In this document: piece by piece, positions 37,250 through 45,941 of the stretch
How positions within the stretch are numbered: position 1 is the first letter of the stretch
Layout of the letters: each line of letters opens with the position of its first letter
Assembly: GCA_913775265.1 (NCBI GenBank)
Contig: CAJYJH010000026.1
Span: 1 to 61,475 of the forward strand
From: an uncultured Mucilaginibacter sp.
Lineage (GTDB): Bacteria; Bacteroidota; Bacteroidia; Sphingobacteriales; Sphingobacteriaceae
Reading direction: 5' to 3'
Length of the DNA: 61,475 nucleotides
The notes under the pieces: model-generated
What the model saw: only the letters and a program-made list of their open reading frames with translations
Database searches by the model: none
What the model was told of the DNA's origin: nothing
Translations under genes and position numbers: made by a program

Positions 37250-37657
37250 ATGGATACCGATAAAAGATCAGTTGCCAGAGCTGTTGCTCACATTGGCCGG
37301 CAGCAATATCAAACAACAGCCACCAGCGCCAACCATTCTATTGTGGTTGATGAACCGAAAGAAATGAATGGCACCGACACGGGCATGAATCCTTTCGGTT
37401 TGCTGCTTTCGAGTTTGGGCAGCTGTACAGTAATAACACTCCGCATGTACATAGACCGCAAGATGTGGCCGGTAGATGAAATTAATATAGAGCTGGAAGT
37501 TTTTGCCGTGCCTAAGGGACATTTGATAGAAAGCAGAATTAGTGTAAAAGGCGAACTGGAACATCATCAGGTTAGCCGTTTAATTGACATAGCTAACGCC
37601 TGCCCTATACACCGGCTCCTGGCAGGCAACATCATGATGAACACTATTGTAGCCTGA
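37250..37657 (+). CDS. OsmC family protein
   Basis: A 135-residue OsmC-fold protein with both family cysteines, in LLLSSLGSCTVITLRMYIDRK (near residue 62) and IANACPIHRLL (near residue 119). The second site has the CPIH form, which resembles the YhfA-like branch and not Ohr. It is the second OsmC gene in the window and shares little sequence with the one at 28107-28547. The start directly follows a terminator T-tract, so its own promoter must lie within the upstream gene or the transcript must be a read-through product. A terminator follows at 37666-37694. Confidence 0.87.
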   Translation: MDTDKRSVARAVAHIGRQQYQTTATSANHSIVVDEPKEMNGTDTGMNPFGLLLSSLGSCTVITLRMYIDRKMWPVDEINIELEVFAVPKGHLIESRISVKGELEHHQVSRLIDIANACPIHRLLAGNIMMNTIVA

Positions 37658-37665
37658 TAAAAAAA

Positions 37666-37694
37666 CAGGCCGGAGAAATATTTTCTCCGGCCTG
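37666..37694. terminator. Hairpin after the OsmC gene
   Basis: CAGGCCGGAGAAA (37666-37678) pairs perfectly with TTTCTCCGGCCTG (37682-37694) around a 3-nt loop. There is an A-tract before it but no T-tract after it. Confidence 0.75.
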
Positions 37695-37934
37695 CTTCAA
37701 TCACTCTAAAACAATCACCTCTACTTTAAAGAAGTATCTTTATAAACACAGGCAATAAACCTGCATATGTTTTATATCATAAAATTATTAACTATTTGTT
37801 AAATACACAACAGAAGCTTATTCTGTTTACTCCATTGTGACAAAATATTTCGTCCACTAAAAAAATTGGGAATAGTTTATGTAATTAACTGAATTACTAA
37901 GCTTTTATTGTCCCATCCTCATCATCATTTTGCC

Positions 37935-38414
37935 TTATGCAGCGTTAGCTAAACCAGCGCTTGCACCAACTACCAAGGCATCCTCAATACTGCCAATAAT
38001 AGGATCCATCAGCTTGGTTACTTTTACTGTCGATTTACGCAAATAAAATGAACCAAACGTAGCCAATATTGCAGCACTGCCTCCTAAAATGGCACCAATA
38101 TAAGCGTGATTGCCGCTCGCCTTATACACACTTGCTCCCGCTAATCCGCCGGCTAAAGTTCGGCCGACAACACCCGCTGCCTGAATGCGATCTGGCGCGG
38201 TTGGTAACTTATCACCGATAAATTCGGTAACCGCTAAAAGTTTGAAGGCGGTAGCTACTTTTTGTGACTGTATAAAATTAAGCGGCGAGCTTTCAAGTGC
38301 TTTCGAATGATGCTGACTTAAAATATGACTGGTGATGGCTGGCGCCGACATAGTGCGAAAGCCGGCAATGGTACCTAAGCCAATAGCCTGCCATAAGGGT
38401 TTTGAGATTTTCAT
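37935..38414 (-). CDS. DUF4126 membrane protein
   Basis: A 159-residue, Ala/Gly-rich membrane protein with about four hydrophobic segments. The start AIGLGTIAGFRTMSAPA and the EFIGDKLPTAPDRI loop are marks of the DUF4126 family. The function is unknown. It is divergent from another small membrane-protein gene at 38541, with 126 bp between them, and the two may be controlled together. Confidence 0.8.
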   Translation of the reverse strand: MKISKPLWQAIGLGTIAGFRTMSAPAITSHILSQHHSKALESSPLNFIQSQKVATAFKLLAVTEFIGDKLPTAPDRIQAAGVVGRTLAGGLAGASVYKASGNHAYIGAILGGSAAILATFGSFYLRKSTVKVTKLMDPIIGSIEDALVVGASAGLANAA

Positions 38415-38540
38415 ATTCGGTATATTAACTTAATTAACTTTTAATGGTGTTATAACAAATTAGGTTGCATTTGTTGTTGTGTAAATAATTAAATCAATCC
38501 ACTTAAAAGCTTGTTAATAAACTAACTAACCAATAATAAC

Positions 38541-39044
38541 ATGAAGCTACGCGAAGAAAATGCATTAGGTGAACTGGCTGGAGCCATTGGTAAAGGTTTA
38601 TTAGCCGGATTGGCCGGTACTGCCGCCATTACGCTATCGCAAATGATAGAAATGAAGATCACCAAACGCGAACCGAGTGAGGCCCCTGTAAAGGTAGCAT
38701 CGCAAATAACCGGAGCAGCACCGGCTGATGAAAGTCAGAAAGAAAAGCTCAGCAACGAAATACATTATGCCTATGGCACCTCATGGGGTGTAGTACGTGG
38801 CCTGTTAGGTTTGGCCGGGTTAAAAGGGTTGCCAGCAACATTGGTACATTTTGGTGCGATATGGGCTACCGAATTAATTATGCTGCCTAAATATGATGCT
38901 GCGCCTCCGGTTGATGAGCAGGAGCCAAAAAGCGTAGCCATTGATGCCTTGCACCATGCCGTTTATGCAGTTGCAGCCGGCTTGGCTTACGATGCCCTGG
39001 ACGCTGGCAGTGCCAATCAACGCAAGCTTGATGGCCTTATTTAA
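38541..39044 (+). CDS. Small membrane-associated protein, unknown function
   Basis: A 167-residue protein with Gly/Ala-rich amphipathic segments: GLLAGLAGTAAITLSQMIEMKITKREPS at the start, a central SWGVVRGLLGLAGLKGLPATLVHFGAIWATELIMLP and a C-terminal HHAVYAVAAGLAYDALD. The layout resembles the DUF1440/YagU-like group, but the match is not certain. It forms a divergent pair with the DUF4126 gene. Confidence 0.65.
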   Translation: MKLREENALGELAGAIGKGLLAGLAGTAAITLSQMIEMKITKREPSEAPVKVASQITGAAPADESQKEKLSNEIHYAYGTSWGVVRGLLGLAGLKGLPATLVHFGAIWATELIMLPKYDAAPPVDEQEPKSVAIDALHHAVYAVAAGLAYDALDAGSANQRKLDGLI

Positions 39045-39195
39045 CGCCTACACCTGAAGAAATTGCTAAGCTAATACCTAAATCTTCATATTTGTTATAA
39101 GTTTTGTGAAGGCTGCTTTTGTGAAAACAGGAGCAGTCTTTATTTTGAAGTGCCTGTTATGCCTAACAATGGTGTGCACATTCGGGCTACTTTGT

Positions 39196-39203
39196 TAACT
39201 TTG
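39196..39203 (+). promoter_or_regulatory. purB -7 promoter box
   Basis: TAACTTTG lies 16 bp upstream of the purB ATG at 39220 and would give a leader of about 10 nt. Confidence 0.5.
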
Positions 39204-39219
39204 CCAAAACTTTAACGCT

Positions 39220-40563
39220 ATGTCGCTTACTCCGCTCATGGCTATCTCGCCTGTAGATGGCCGTTACCATAATGCTACTGCAACGCTGGCTCCTTATTTT
39301 TCAGAATATGCTTTGATCAAATACCGGGTATATGTAGAGGTTGAATATTTTATTGCGCTTTGCCAGCACCCGTTGCCGCAACTGCAACAATTCGATCACG
39401 GTTTATTTGGCGACCTGAGAGGTATCTATAAGCAGTTTTCGGAGAGCGACGCGCAAACCATTAAAAACATCGAAAAAACAACCAACCATGATGTTAAAGC
39501 TGTTGAATATTTTATTAAGCAAAAATTTGACGCGCTGAACCTGCAGCCTTATAAAGAGTTCATTCACTTCGGCCTTACCTCGCAGGATATCAACAACACG
39601 GCTATCCCCTACTCTTTTAAAGTTGCGTTGCAAGATGTTTATTTTCCGGCCTTGGAAGAGTTGGTGACCTTGCTTAAAAATTTTGCCGGCGAGTGGCAGC
39701 ACGTATCTATGTTAGCGCATACGCACGGCCAACCGGCCTCACCTACGCGTTTGGGCAAGGAGATCGAAGTATTTATTGAACGTTTGGAAGGACAGTTAGC
39801 TGCGGCTAAGTCGGTGCCCTATTCGGCCAAATTTGGCGGTGCGACGGGTAATTTTAACGCTCATCATGTAGCTTACCCTGCTATTGACTGGACTGCTTTT
39901 GGCAACCAATTGGTGAACAATGTTTTAGGCCTGCAACGCTCACAGCGCACCACGCAGATTGAGCATTATGATAACTTTGCCGCCCACTGCGATGCGCTGA
40001 AACGCATCAATAACATCATCATGGATTTAGACCGCGATATGTGGACTTATATTTCGATGAACTACTTTAAGCAAAAAATTAAAGCAGGCGAAGTGGGTTC
40101 ATCTGCCATGCCGCATAAGGTAAACCCTATTGATTTTGAAAACTCGGAAGGTAACGTAGGTATTGCTAATGCTTTGTTTGAACACCTGGCTGCTAAATTA
40201 CCGGTATCGCGACTGCAGCGCGATTTAACTGATTCTACCGTATTGCGTAACATTGGCGTTCCGGTAGCTCACTCGTTGATTGCCATTAAATCAACCATAA
40301 GAGGATTAAACAAATTATTGCTGAACGAGACAGCGATTAAACAAGACCTGGAAGATAACTGGGCTGTAGTGGCCGAGGCGATACAAACCATACTCCGCCG
40401 CGAAAACTACCCTAATCCATACGAAGCGTTAAAAGATTTGACCCGCACTAACCAGCAAATAAACGCCGAAAGTATGGCCGCTTTTGTAAACAACCTGGAG
40501 GTGAGTGACAGTGTGAAGGCCGAATTGAAGCAGATTACGCCGCACAATTATACGGGCGTATAA
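39220..40563 (+). CDS. purB: Adenylosuccinate lyase
   Basis: A 447-residue member of the fumarase/aspartase superfamily that acts twice in purine synthesis, on SAICAR and on adenylosuccinate. The signature GSSAMPHKVNPIDFENSEGN (near residue 287) holds the mobile-loop catalytic Ser. THGQPASPTRLGKE carries the general-acid His and TSQDINNTA is the third conserved region. The longer E. coli-type PurB pattern (MAISPVDGRYHNATATLAPYFSE) is seen at the start. It is monocistronic, with its own promoter box. Confidence 0.96.
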   Translation: MSLTPLMAISPVDGRYHNATATLAPYFSEYALIKYRVYVEVEYFIALCQHPLPQLQQFDHGLFGDLRGIYKQFSESDAQTIKNIEKTTNHDVKAVEYFIKQKFDALNLQPYKEFIHFGLTSQDINNTAIPYSFKVALQDVYFPALEELVTLLKNFAGEWQHVSMLAHTHGQPASPTRLGKEIEVFIERLEGQLAAAKSVPYSAKFGGATGNFNAHHVAYPAIDWTAFGNQLVNNVLGLQRSQRTTQIEHYDNFAAHCDALKRINNIIMDLDRDMWTYISMNYFKQKIKAGEVGSSAMPHKVNPIDFENSEGNVGIANALFEHLAAKLPVSRLQRDLTDSTVLRNIGVPVAHSLIAIKSTIRGLNKLLLNETAIKQDLEDNWAVVAEAIQTILRRENYPNPYEALKDLTRTNQQINAESMAAFVNNLEVSDSVKAELKQITPHNYTGV

Positions 40564-40616
40564 GTCATGTTGAGGTCAAAACAAAAGGCAGGCTGCCGTT
40601 AAATCAAAAAGCTCAT

Positions 40617-40624
40617 TAAATTTG
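40617..40624 (+). promoter_or_regulatory. -7 promoter box of the Nfu gene
   Basis: TAAATTTG lies 23 bp ahead of the ATG at 40648. Confidence 0.45.
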
Positions 40625-40647
40625 TTTCTATTCAAAACAGCATACTC

Positions 40648-41196
40648 ATGAATATCAACGTATATACCGAATCTACCCCGAATCCAGCTACTATGAAATT
40701 CATAGTAAACAAGCTGTTAATTAACGGCAGTGTAGACTATGCTACCCGCGAGAGTGCCGAGCATTCGCCTTTTGCTAAGGAGCTTTATAAATTTTCGTTT
40801 GTTAACGGTGTATTTTTCGCCAGTAATTTTGTTACGGTAACTAAAGCAGAAGGAACTGAGTGGGACGATATTGAACCGATCATCAAAGAGTTTGTAAAAG
40901 GTGCCGTAGAATCAGAACTGAAAGTTCAGGAAGCGGAACAGGAAGAAGTAAACTTTGAGGGTACTGAATCTGAAATTAAAATACAGCAGATTTTACACGA
41001 TTATGTTCGCCCGGCTGTAGAGCAGGATGGTGGCGCCATCAGTTATAAGTCATTTAACGACGGTATTGTTACTGTTGAGCTGCGCGGCTCATGCAGCGGC
41101 TGTCCATCATCAACCCTTACGCTAAAATCGGGTATCGAAAACCTGCTGAAACGCATGGTACCGGAAGTACAGGAAGTAGTTTCTGAAGCTATGTAA
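40648..41196 (+). CDS. NifU-like Fe-S scaffold protein
   Basis: A 182-residue protein with two domains. The N-terminal Nfu-N domain (about 1-90) begins INVYTESTPNPATMKFIVNK. The C-terminal NifU domain (about 108-180) has the cluster-binding CSGCPSSTLTLKSGIENLL. Such proteins carry 4Fe-4S clusters to target enzymes in the cytoplasm. The two domains match the mitochondrial NFU1 and bacterial Nfu arrangement. It has its own promoter box and a strong terminator shared with suhB. Confidence 0.93.
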   Translation: MNINVYTESTPNPATMKFIVNKLLINGSVDYATRESAEHSPFAKELYKFSFVNGVFFASNFVTVTKAEGTEWDDIEPIIKEFVKGAVESELKVQEAEQEEVNFEGTESEIKIQQILHDYVRPAVEQDGGAISYKSFNDGIVTVELRGSCSGCPSSTLTLKSGIENLLKRMVPEVQEVVSEAM

Positions 41197-41202
41197 GGTT
41201 GA

Positions 41203-41215
41203 TGATTTCACTGAT
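41203..41215 (+). repeat. Copy of TGATTTCACTGAT repeat word
   Basis: This 13-mer also occurs exactly at 49531-49543 and, inverted, at 49692-49704 and 49716-49728, always between genes. Confidence 0.7.
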
Positions 41216-41283
41216 CATTTAGTGATTTGACCGATTTGATGAAGATTTTGATCTTCCTTCTACTTCAAATACAAAACATATAA

Positions 41284-41325
41284 TAACGCAAAAGCGCCGG
41301 CTGTTTAGTCGGCGCTTTTGCGTTA
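41284..41325. terminator. Bidirectional terminator with 16-bp stem
   Basis: TAACGCAAAAGCGCCG (41284-41299) pairs perfectly with 41310-41325 around a 10-nt loop, between the convergent Nfu and suhB genes. Confidence 0.9.
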
Positions 41326-41352
41326 CTGAATATCTCAGTTGTATGTTTATGC

Positions 41353-42147
41353 TTAGCTAATTTTGAAATGCTTTTGGATGATTTGCAACATTTCGGTGGT
41401 GATAAGTCCGTTGGTGGCTAATAGTTCGCGGGCGTTCATCACTTCGTCACCGCCGTTAAAGTTTACTACGTCGCCTCCGGCTTGCCTTACTATTACCACG
41501 CCTGCTGCTACATCCCATGGGTGCAGGTTATACTCGTAAAAAGCTTCAAAGCGTCCGCAGGCGGTGTATACCAAGTCGACTGCGGCAGAGCCCATGCGGC
41601 GCAGGCCATGGCAGCCTTTCATCAGCTCTGTTAATAAAGTTAAATACTCTTCCTGCTTGCCAAAATCGTAGTACGGAAAACCGGTAGCCAGCAAACTATC
41701 GGCAACTTTGGGCGCCTTACTAACTTTAATTTCGGACCCATTTAAATAAGCCGGGGTATCAGCGCTGGCAAAAAAGCACTCGTCCTGATTGATTTCGTAT
41801 ACTACGCCGCCAACCAATTTATCATATTCCTGCAAACCAATACTTACCGAAAATACCGGTAAGCCGTGTATAAAATTTGTGGTACCATCTAAAGGATCTA
41901 TGATCCAGTTGTAGCGCTCGCCAATTTTGGTAGTCGTTTTTTCTTCGGTGATGAAACCGGCCTCGGGTAATATCTTTTGTAGCGCGGTTACAATCTTTTG
42001 CTCGGCAGTTTTATCAACGTATGATACTAAATCGTTCAATCCCTTAAACTCGATTTTATCGGGATCAAAATTTTTACGTTCCTGGCGGATAAAATCGCCT
42101 GCTTCGCGGGCAACTTCTGTTACCTGGTTAGTGATTTGTTGTAGCAT
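41353..42147 (-). CDS. suhB: Inositol monophosphatase family protein
   Basis: A 264-residue Mg2+-dependent phosphatase. The metal-binding motif WIIDPLDGTTNFIHGLPVFSVSIGL and the upstream GFITEEKTT Glu pair form the first half of the active site. HPWDVAAGVVIVRQAGG is the second signature. Substrates in the family include myo-inositol-1-phosphate; SuhB also assists rRNA processing in E. coli. The start is the ATG giving MLQQITNQ, because 33 further upstream residues are not conserved. It overlaps gtrA by 20 bp and is the last gene of lgt-gtrA-suhB. Inositol from this enzyme could feed inositol lipids, but that is only a possibility. Confidence 0.92.
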   Translation of the reverse strand: MLQQITNQVTEVAREAGDFIRQERKNFDPDKIEFKGLNDLVSYVDKTAEQKIVTALQKILPEAGFITEEKTTTKIGERYNWIIDPLDGTTNFIHGLPVFSVSIGLQEYDKLVGGVVYEINQDECFFASADTPAYLNGSEIKVSKAPKVADSLLATGFPYYDFGKQEEYLTLLTELMKGCHGLRRMGSAAVDLVYTACGRFEAFYEYNLHPWDVAAGVVIVRQAGGDVVNFNGGDEVMNARELLATNGLITTEMLQIIQKHFKIS

Positions 42148-42598
42148 TATTACGTAACGATAAGTTGAAGGAAAAGATTTTATGAATAAAAAAGCTTGCA
42201 AAAAACAAGCTGAGCGCCGCTGTGATACGGGCAACCGCAGGCTCAAAATGCAGGTATTTGATAAAGAGTTTCAGGACTTCCAAATTGGCAAAGTATCCTA
42301 CAAAAGCCACCAAGGCAAAACGCATCAATTGCTTGGTAAAAGGCAGCCTCGACTCCGTGAACACCAAGTAACGGGTACAAATAAAATTGACCAATACCCC
42401 CATCGAAAAAGAAATCACAAGCGATAGCGCGTGGTTACCTGTGCTATGGCCCAAAATGTTATAGCTTGGTTTAGTAAAAACGTAAGTGTCCAGTAAATAA
42501 AATGCCAAAATATCTACCAAAAATCCTGTACCGGCCGAGAGTAAAAAGCGTAAAAACTTATTCTGCATCAGACGATACCACAGGGTATCTTCAGCCAT
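42128..42598 (-). CDS. GtrA-like membrane protein
   Basis: A protein of about 156 residues with four membrane helices. It is of the GtrA family, which is thought to flip or present undecaprenyl- or lipid-linked sugars for cell-surface glycans. The helices [43 protein letters not shown] and the last one with FFIHKIFSF fit the family. The start is taken as the ATG in ATGGCTGA, which overlaps the lgt stop by 8 bp; an ATG at 42622 would add eight residues. It overlaps suhB by 20 bp. Confidence 0.87.
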   Translation of the reverse strand: MAEDTLWYRLMQNKFLRFLLSAGTGFLVDILAFYLLDTYVFTKPSYNILGHSTGNHALSLVISFSMGVLVNFICTRYLVFTESRLPFTKQLMRFALVAFVGYFANLEVLKLFIKYLHFEPAVARITAALSLFFASFFIHKIFSFNLSLRNNATTNH

Positions 42599-43766
42599 TT
42601 TGAGTACGGTATTTAGAGGCATTTTTTTGCACCATCAGGATGATAGCAATACCGGTAAGTACCAAAAACAACGAAATCATTTCGGCTTGGGTAAACGAGA
42701 TACCAGCCACGTGGTACTTGGTGTTCACCCTGATCAATTCCACAAAGAAACGCTCAATACCGTTTAAGATCAGGTAAATGCCGAACATAACACCCGGGGT
42801 TTTAATACGGTCGCGCATGCTCCACAAAAAGGCAAACAGCAATAAACACACTACACACTCATAAAACGGCGTAGGGTAAACAGGCAGCTTTAATTCAAAG
42901 CAATACTTGCCTACGCAACCCGTAATAGGATTATCATGATCAGCCATGCTCACGTTGTGTGGGTATTTAAAAGCCCACATCCAATCAGGGGCCCAGCTAA
43001 ACCAGCCTGGTTTAGGTGCCAGGTTAGGGATCCCCCAGTCACCATCACCCGCCATCTGGCAACCAATACGGCCAACAGCGTAAGAAAGCATCATACCCGG
43101 TCCGCCAATATCAAGCATAGTCAGCGGTTTAACGCCATGCTTATTGGCAATGTATAATACTGCTGCACCACCGCAAATTAAACCACCGTAAAAAGTTAAA
43201 CCACTAAAACCAACAAGCATACCTACCGGGTCGGCCATAAAATCATCCCAATTCTCGAGCGCATTAAACAGCTTGGCACCGGCAAAGCCAAAGATAGCTG
43301 CCCATACCAGTATGGTACTCATCAACTCGTGCGGGTGCACGGTAACTTGCTTAGTAACCGGTTCGGCCAGTTGCTCTTTCTTCTTTTCGTAATAGGCCCA
43401 ATAGGCAATACCTGCAGCACCAATGATGCCGCCCAACAGATTACCTCTTGTTGATAACAAAAAGTCCTGTAAATCCTGAATGGCGGTGCTGTAATTAAGA
43501 ACGATATCTAATATTTTATAACCCAGTATAAACCCGAATACGGCATTACCAATCAACTCACCTGCCGATGCCGGCTGACCGATGGTTACGGTTTGCTGAA
43601 AAGGGTGTACATAACCTAACTCCTCCTTCCGCTTAAACTCCTGCACAAAGGCCCAGTAAGCTGCCATAAAAGCCAGGGCTACAAAAAAACCAAAGGTTTG
43701 TATAGGCAGAGGCGGTATGTTTAGGCCGGTTAAATAATGAAGAAGATCGGTAATGGTTGGAAACAT
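42591..43766 (-). CDS. lgt: Prolipoprotein diacylglyceryl transferase, long form
   Basis: A 391-residue membrane enzyme that adds diacylglycerol to the lipobox Cys of lipoproteins. The start [21 protein letters not shown], the HPHELMSTI His motif, the FYGGLICGG helix and the [14 protein letters not shown] signature are visible. E. coli Lgt has 291 residues; the extra length here is mainly in the loop of residues 45-80 and around 265-300. The signature has Cys where the E. coli enzyme has an essential Asn, and Asp where it has Glu. I believe this is usual in Bacteroidota. It is first in the lgt-gtrA-suhB unit. Confidence 0.92.
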   Translation of the reverse strand: MFPTITDLLHYLTGLNIPPLPIQTFGFFVALAFMAAYWAFVQEFKRKEELGYVHPFQQTVTIGQPASAGELIGNAVFGFILGYKILDIVLNYSTAIQDLQDFLLSTRGNLLGGIIGAAGIAYWAYYEKKKEQLAEPVTKQVTVHPHELMSTILVWAAIFGFAGAKLFNALENWDDFMADPVGMLVGFSGLTFYGGLICGGAAVLYIANKHGVKPLTMLDIGGPGMMLSYAVGRIGCQMAGDGDWGIPNLAPKPGWFSWAPDWMWAFKYPHNVSMADHDNPITGCVGKYCFELKLPVYPTPFYECVVCLLLFAFLWSMRDRIKTPGVMFGIYLILNGIERFFVELIRVNTKYHVAGISFTQAEMISLFLVLTGIAIILMVQKNASKYRTQNG

Positions 43767-43794
43767 CAGGTAGTTATTTGCGGCGAATATAAGT

Positions 43795-45114
43795 TTAATG
43801 CACTAATATTTCTTCGCCTTCAGTTATTTCAACATCACCATCAGCGGCAATGGAAGTTAATTTTACTTGTTTTAACTCGTTCACCAGCACCGGGTCAAAC
43901 TTGGCTTTCACTTTTACATAATTGCGGGTAAAGCCATGCATCATCCCCTCTTTGTTGTCACCCTCAAACAATACCTCGTCAGTTTTACCCAATTGCGATT
44001 CGTAAAAAGCACGGCGCTTTTTATCCGACAAGATATGCAACATTTTGCTGCGGTCGGCACGGGTTGAACCCGGTACAACACCGGTCATTTCGGCGGCCAG
44101 CGTGTTTTCGCGTTCCGAGTAGGTAAACACGTGCAGGTACGAAATATCTAAATCGTTTAAAAAGTTATAGGTATCGATAAAGTCCTCGCGGGTTTCGCCC
44201 GGAAATCCAACGATCACATCCACGCCAATACAGCAATGTGGCATCAACTCTTTGATCTTGGCAACACGGTCGGCATAAAGCTCGCGGCGGTAACGGCGGC
44301 GCATTAGTGCCAGTATCTTGTTACAACCCGATTGCAGCGGAATGTGAAAATGCGGTACAAAACGTTTAGAAGTTGCCACAAACTCGATGATCTCGTCGGT
44401 TAATAAGTTGGGCTCGATTGACGAGATACGGATGCGGTCAATACCTTCTACCTCATCCAGCGCTTTTACCAGGTCAAAAAATTTGTCTTCGCGCTGCCCG
44501 TTGCGGATGCCGAAATCGCCCAGGTTAACACCGGTCAGTACAATTTCTTTAACACCCGAGGCGGCAATTTCATGCGCCTGAGTAACTGCACTCTCTATGG
44601 TATCGCTGCGGCTGGCACCACGGGCCAAAGGTATAGTACAAAATGAACAGGAATAATCACAGCCATCCTGTACTTTCAAGAAAGTACGGGTACGATCACC
44701 AAACGAGTAAGATGAGACAAATTGATTAGCCTCAGATACCGGCTGATTATAAACGGTTGCTTTTTCTTGCTTGGTTAAATCGGTAAGGTAATCTACCAGC
44801 ATAAATTTTTCGGCAGCACCCAAAACCATATCCACTCCAGGTATTTCGGCAATTTCCTGCGGCTTTAACTGCGCATAGCAACCTACGATAGTTACATAAG
44901 CATTAGGCGAAATCTTGAGCGCTTCCTTAACTATTTTCTTACACTTTTTGTCGGCGTTTTCGGTTACCGAACAGGTATTAATTACATAAACGTCAGGCGT
45001 TTCGGTAAACTCAACGGTTTCAAAACCAGCGTTATTAAGCAACCGGCCTAATGTTGAAGTTTCGGAGTAGTTGAGCTTGCAACCTAAAGTATAAAAAGCA
45101 ACTTTCTTGTTCAT
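43795..45114 (-). CDS. mtaB: tRNA t6A37 methylthiotransferase
   Basis: A 439-residue radical SAM enzyme that converts t6A37 to ms2t6A37 in tRNAs reading ANN codons. The N-terminal UPF0004 domain starts [16 protein letters not shown], where the KLN form marks MtaB and not MiaB. The radical SAM motif is [15 protein letters not shown], and a C-terminal TRAM domain ([15 protein letters not shown]) binds tRNA. The start is set at the ATG at 45114, because a TATCTTTG promoter box lies 9 bp before it, inside the longer alternative frame that begins at 45186. Confidence 0.95.
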   Translation of the reverse strand: MNKKVAFYTLGCKLNYSETSTLGRLLNNAGFETVEFTETPDVYVINTCSVTENADKKCKKIVKEALKISPNAYVTIVGCYAQLKPQEIAEIPGVDMVLGAAEKFMLVDYLTDLTKQEKATVYNQPVSEANQFVSSYSFGDRTRTFLKVQDGCDYSCSFCTIPLARGASRSDTIESAVTQAHEIAASGVKEIVLTGVNLGDFGIRNGQREDKFFDLVKALDEVEGIDRIRISSIEPNLLTDEIIEFVATSKRFVPHFHIPLQSGCNKILALMRRRYRRELYADRVAKIKELMPHCCIGVDVIVGFPGETREDFIDTYNFLNDLDISYLHVFTYSERENTLAAEMTGVVPGSTRADRSKMLHILSDKKRRAFYESQLGKTDEVLFEGDNKEGMMHGFTRNYVKVKAKFDPVLVNELKQVKLTSIAADGDVEITEGEEILVH

Positions 45115-45123
45115 TATCAGGCG

Positions 45124-45131
45124 CAAAGATA
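45124..45131 (-). promoter_or_regulatory. mtaB -7 promoter box
   Basis: The minus strand reads TATCTTTG, ending 9 bp before the ATG at 45114. The transcript would have a leader of only a few bases. Confidence 0.55.
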
Positions 45132-45218
45132 GGAATTTTAGCTCGCGCTGAAAAACCGGCTTCTTTACATGACCAATAACAGACAATAATTTACACTGTC
45201 AAGCCAAACATCCGGCTA

Positions 45219-45785
45219 TTACTCCGGTTCGCTCCAGCGATAGCTTTGATGCTCCAACCCTATCAAATCAATCACTCGGCTCACCACCGTCATGGCCACC
45301 TCGCTGATGCTTTGCGGCTTACTGTAATACGAGGGTATTGCCGGACAAATGATGCCCCCCGCCTCGGTAACGGTAACCATGTTGCGCAAATGGATGAGAT
45401 TCAACGGTGTATCGCGGGCCACCAGGATCAGTTTACGGCGTTCTTTTAAAACCACGTCAGCGGCACGGGTAATCAGGTCATCAGACGTACCGGCGGCAAT
45501 GCGCCCCAGCGTACCCATGGAGCAGGGTACAATAACCATGGTATCGTAACGGGCAGAGCCGGAGGCAAACGGCGCCATAAAATCGTGCTTATCGTAAAAT
45601 TTGAAAGGAAAGTTATTGTATTCGGTATTGCCTAACTCGTACTCCCAAACCTGCTTGGCATTGGCCGACATGACTACACCTACTTCACTTATTTGCTCAT
45701 GCAATTGCTGTAGTTGTTCAAATAACAATTTGGCATAGATGGCACCGCTGGCACCGGTAACGGCAACTACAATCTTTTTACGCAT
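45219..45785 (-). CDS. ubiX: Flavin prenyltransferase
   Basis: A 188-residue flavoprotein that joins a dimethylallyl group to FMN, producing the prenylated flavin cofactor for UbiD-type decarboxylases. IVVAVTGASGAIYAKLL is the N-terminal Rossmann motif, VIVPCSMGTLGRIAAGTSDDLITRAADVVLKE is the core signature, and RDTPLNLIHLRNMVTVTEAGG holds the substrate loop. The start is the ATG at 45785; a TTG at 45800 lies closer to the promoter box and is less likely. No ubiD gene is in this window. Confidence 0.94.
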   Translation of the reverse strand: MRKKIVVAVTGASGAIYAKLLFEQLQQLHEQISEVGVVMSANAKQVWEYELGNTEYNNFPFKFYDKHDFMAPFASGSARYDTMVIVPCSMGTLGRIAAGTSDDLITRAADVVLKERRKLILVARDTPLNLIHLRNMVTVTEAGGIICPAIPSYYSKPQSISEVAMTVVSRVIDLIGLEHQSYRWSEPE

Positions 45786-45802
45786 AAGCCCATATAACAA
45801 TG

Positions 45803-45810
45803 CAAAAGTA
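45803..45810 (-). promoter_or_regulatory. ubiX -7 promoter box
   Basis: The minus strand reads TACTTTTG, 17 bp ahead of the ATG at 45785. It lies directly after the terminators of the ppk-ppx operon. Confidence 0.55.
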
Positions 45811-45831
45811 AAAAAGTTGAGCGCATAAAAA

Positions 45832-45858
45832 AGGGTCGAATAACTCGTACTCGACCCT
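45832..45858 (-). terminator. Second terminator after ppx
   Basis: AGGGTCGA (45832-45839) pairs with TCGACCCT (45851-45858). Read on the minus strand it is followed by six T. Confidence 0.8.
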
Positions 45859-45871
45859 ACATCTACCTATG

Positions 45872-45895
45872 AAAAACATGCCCTTGAGAGGGCAT
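45872..45895 (-). terminator. First terminator after ppx
   Basis: ATGCCCT (45878-45884) pairs with AGGGCAT (45889-45895) around a 4-nt loop. On the minus strand five T follow shortly after. Confidence 0.75.
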
Positions 45896-45941
45896 TACAA
45901 ATGTAGAAATTAATTATTATTTATTAAAAATTAAATGAAAT

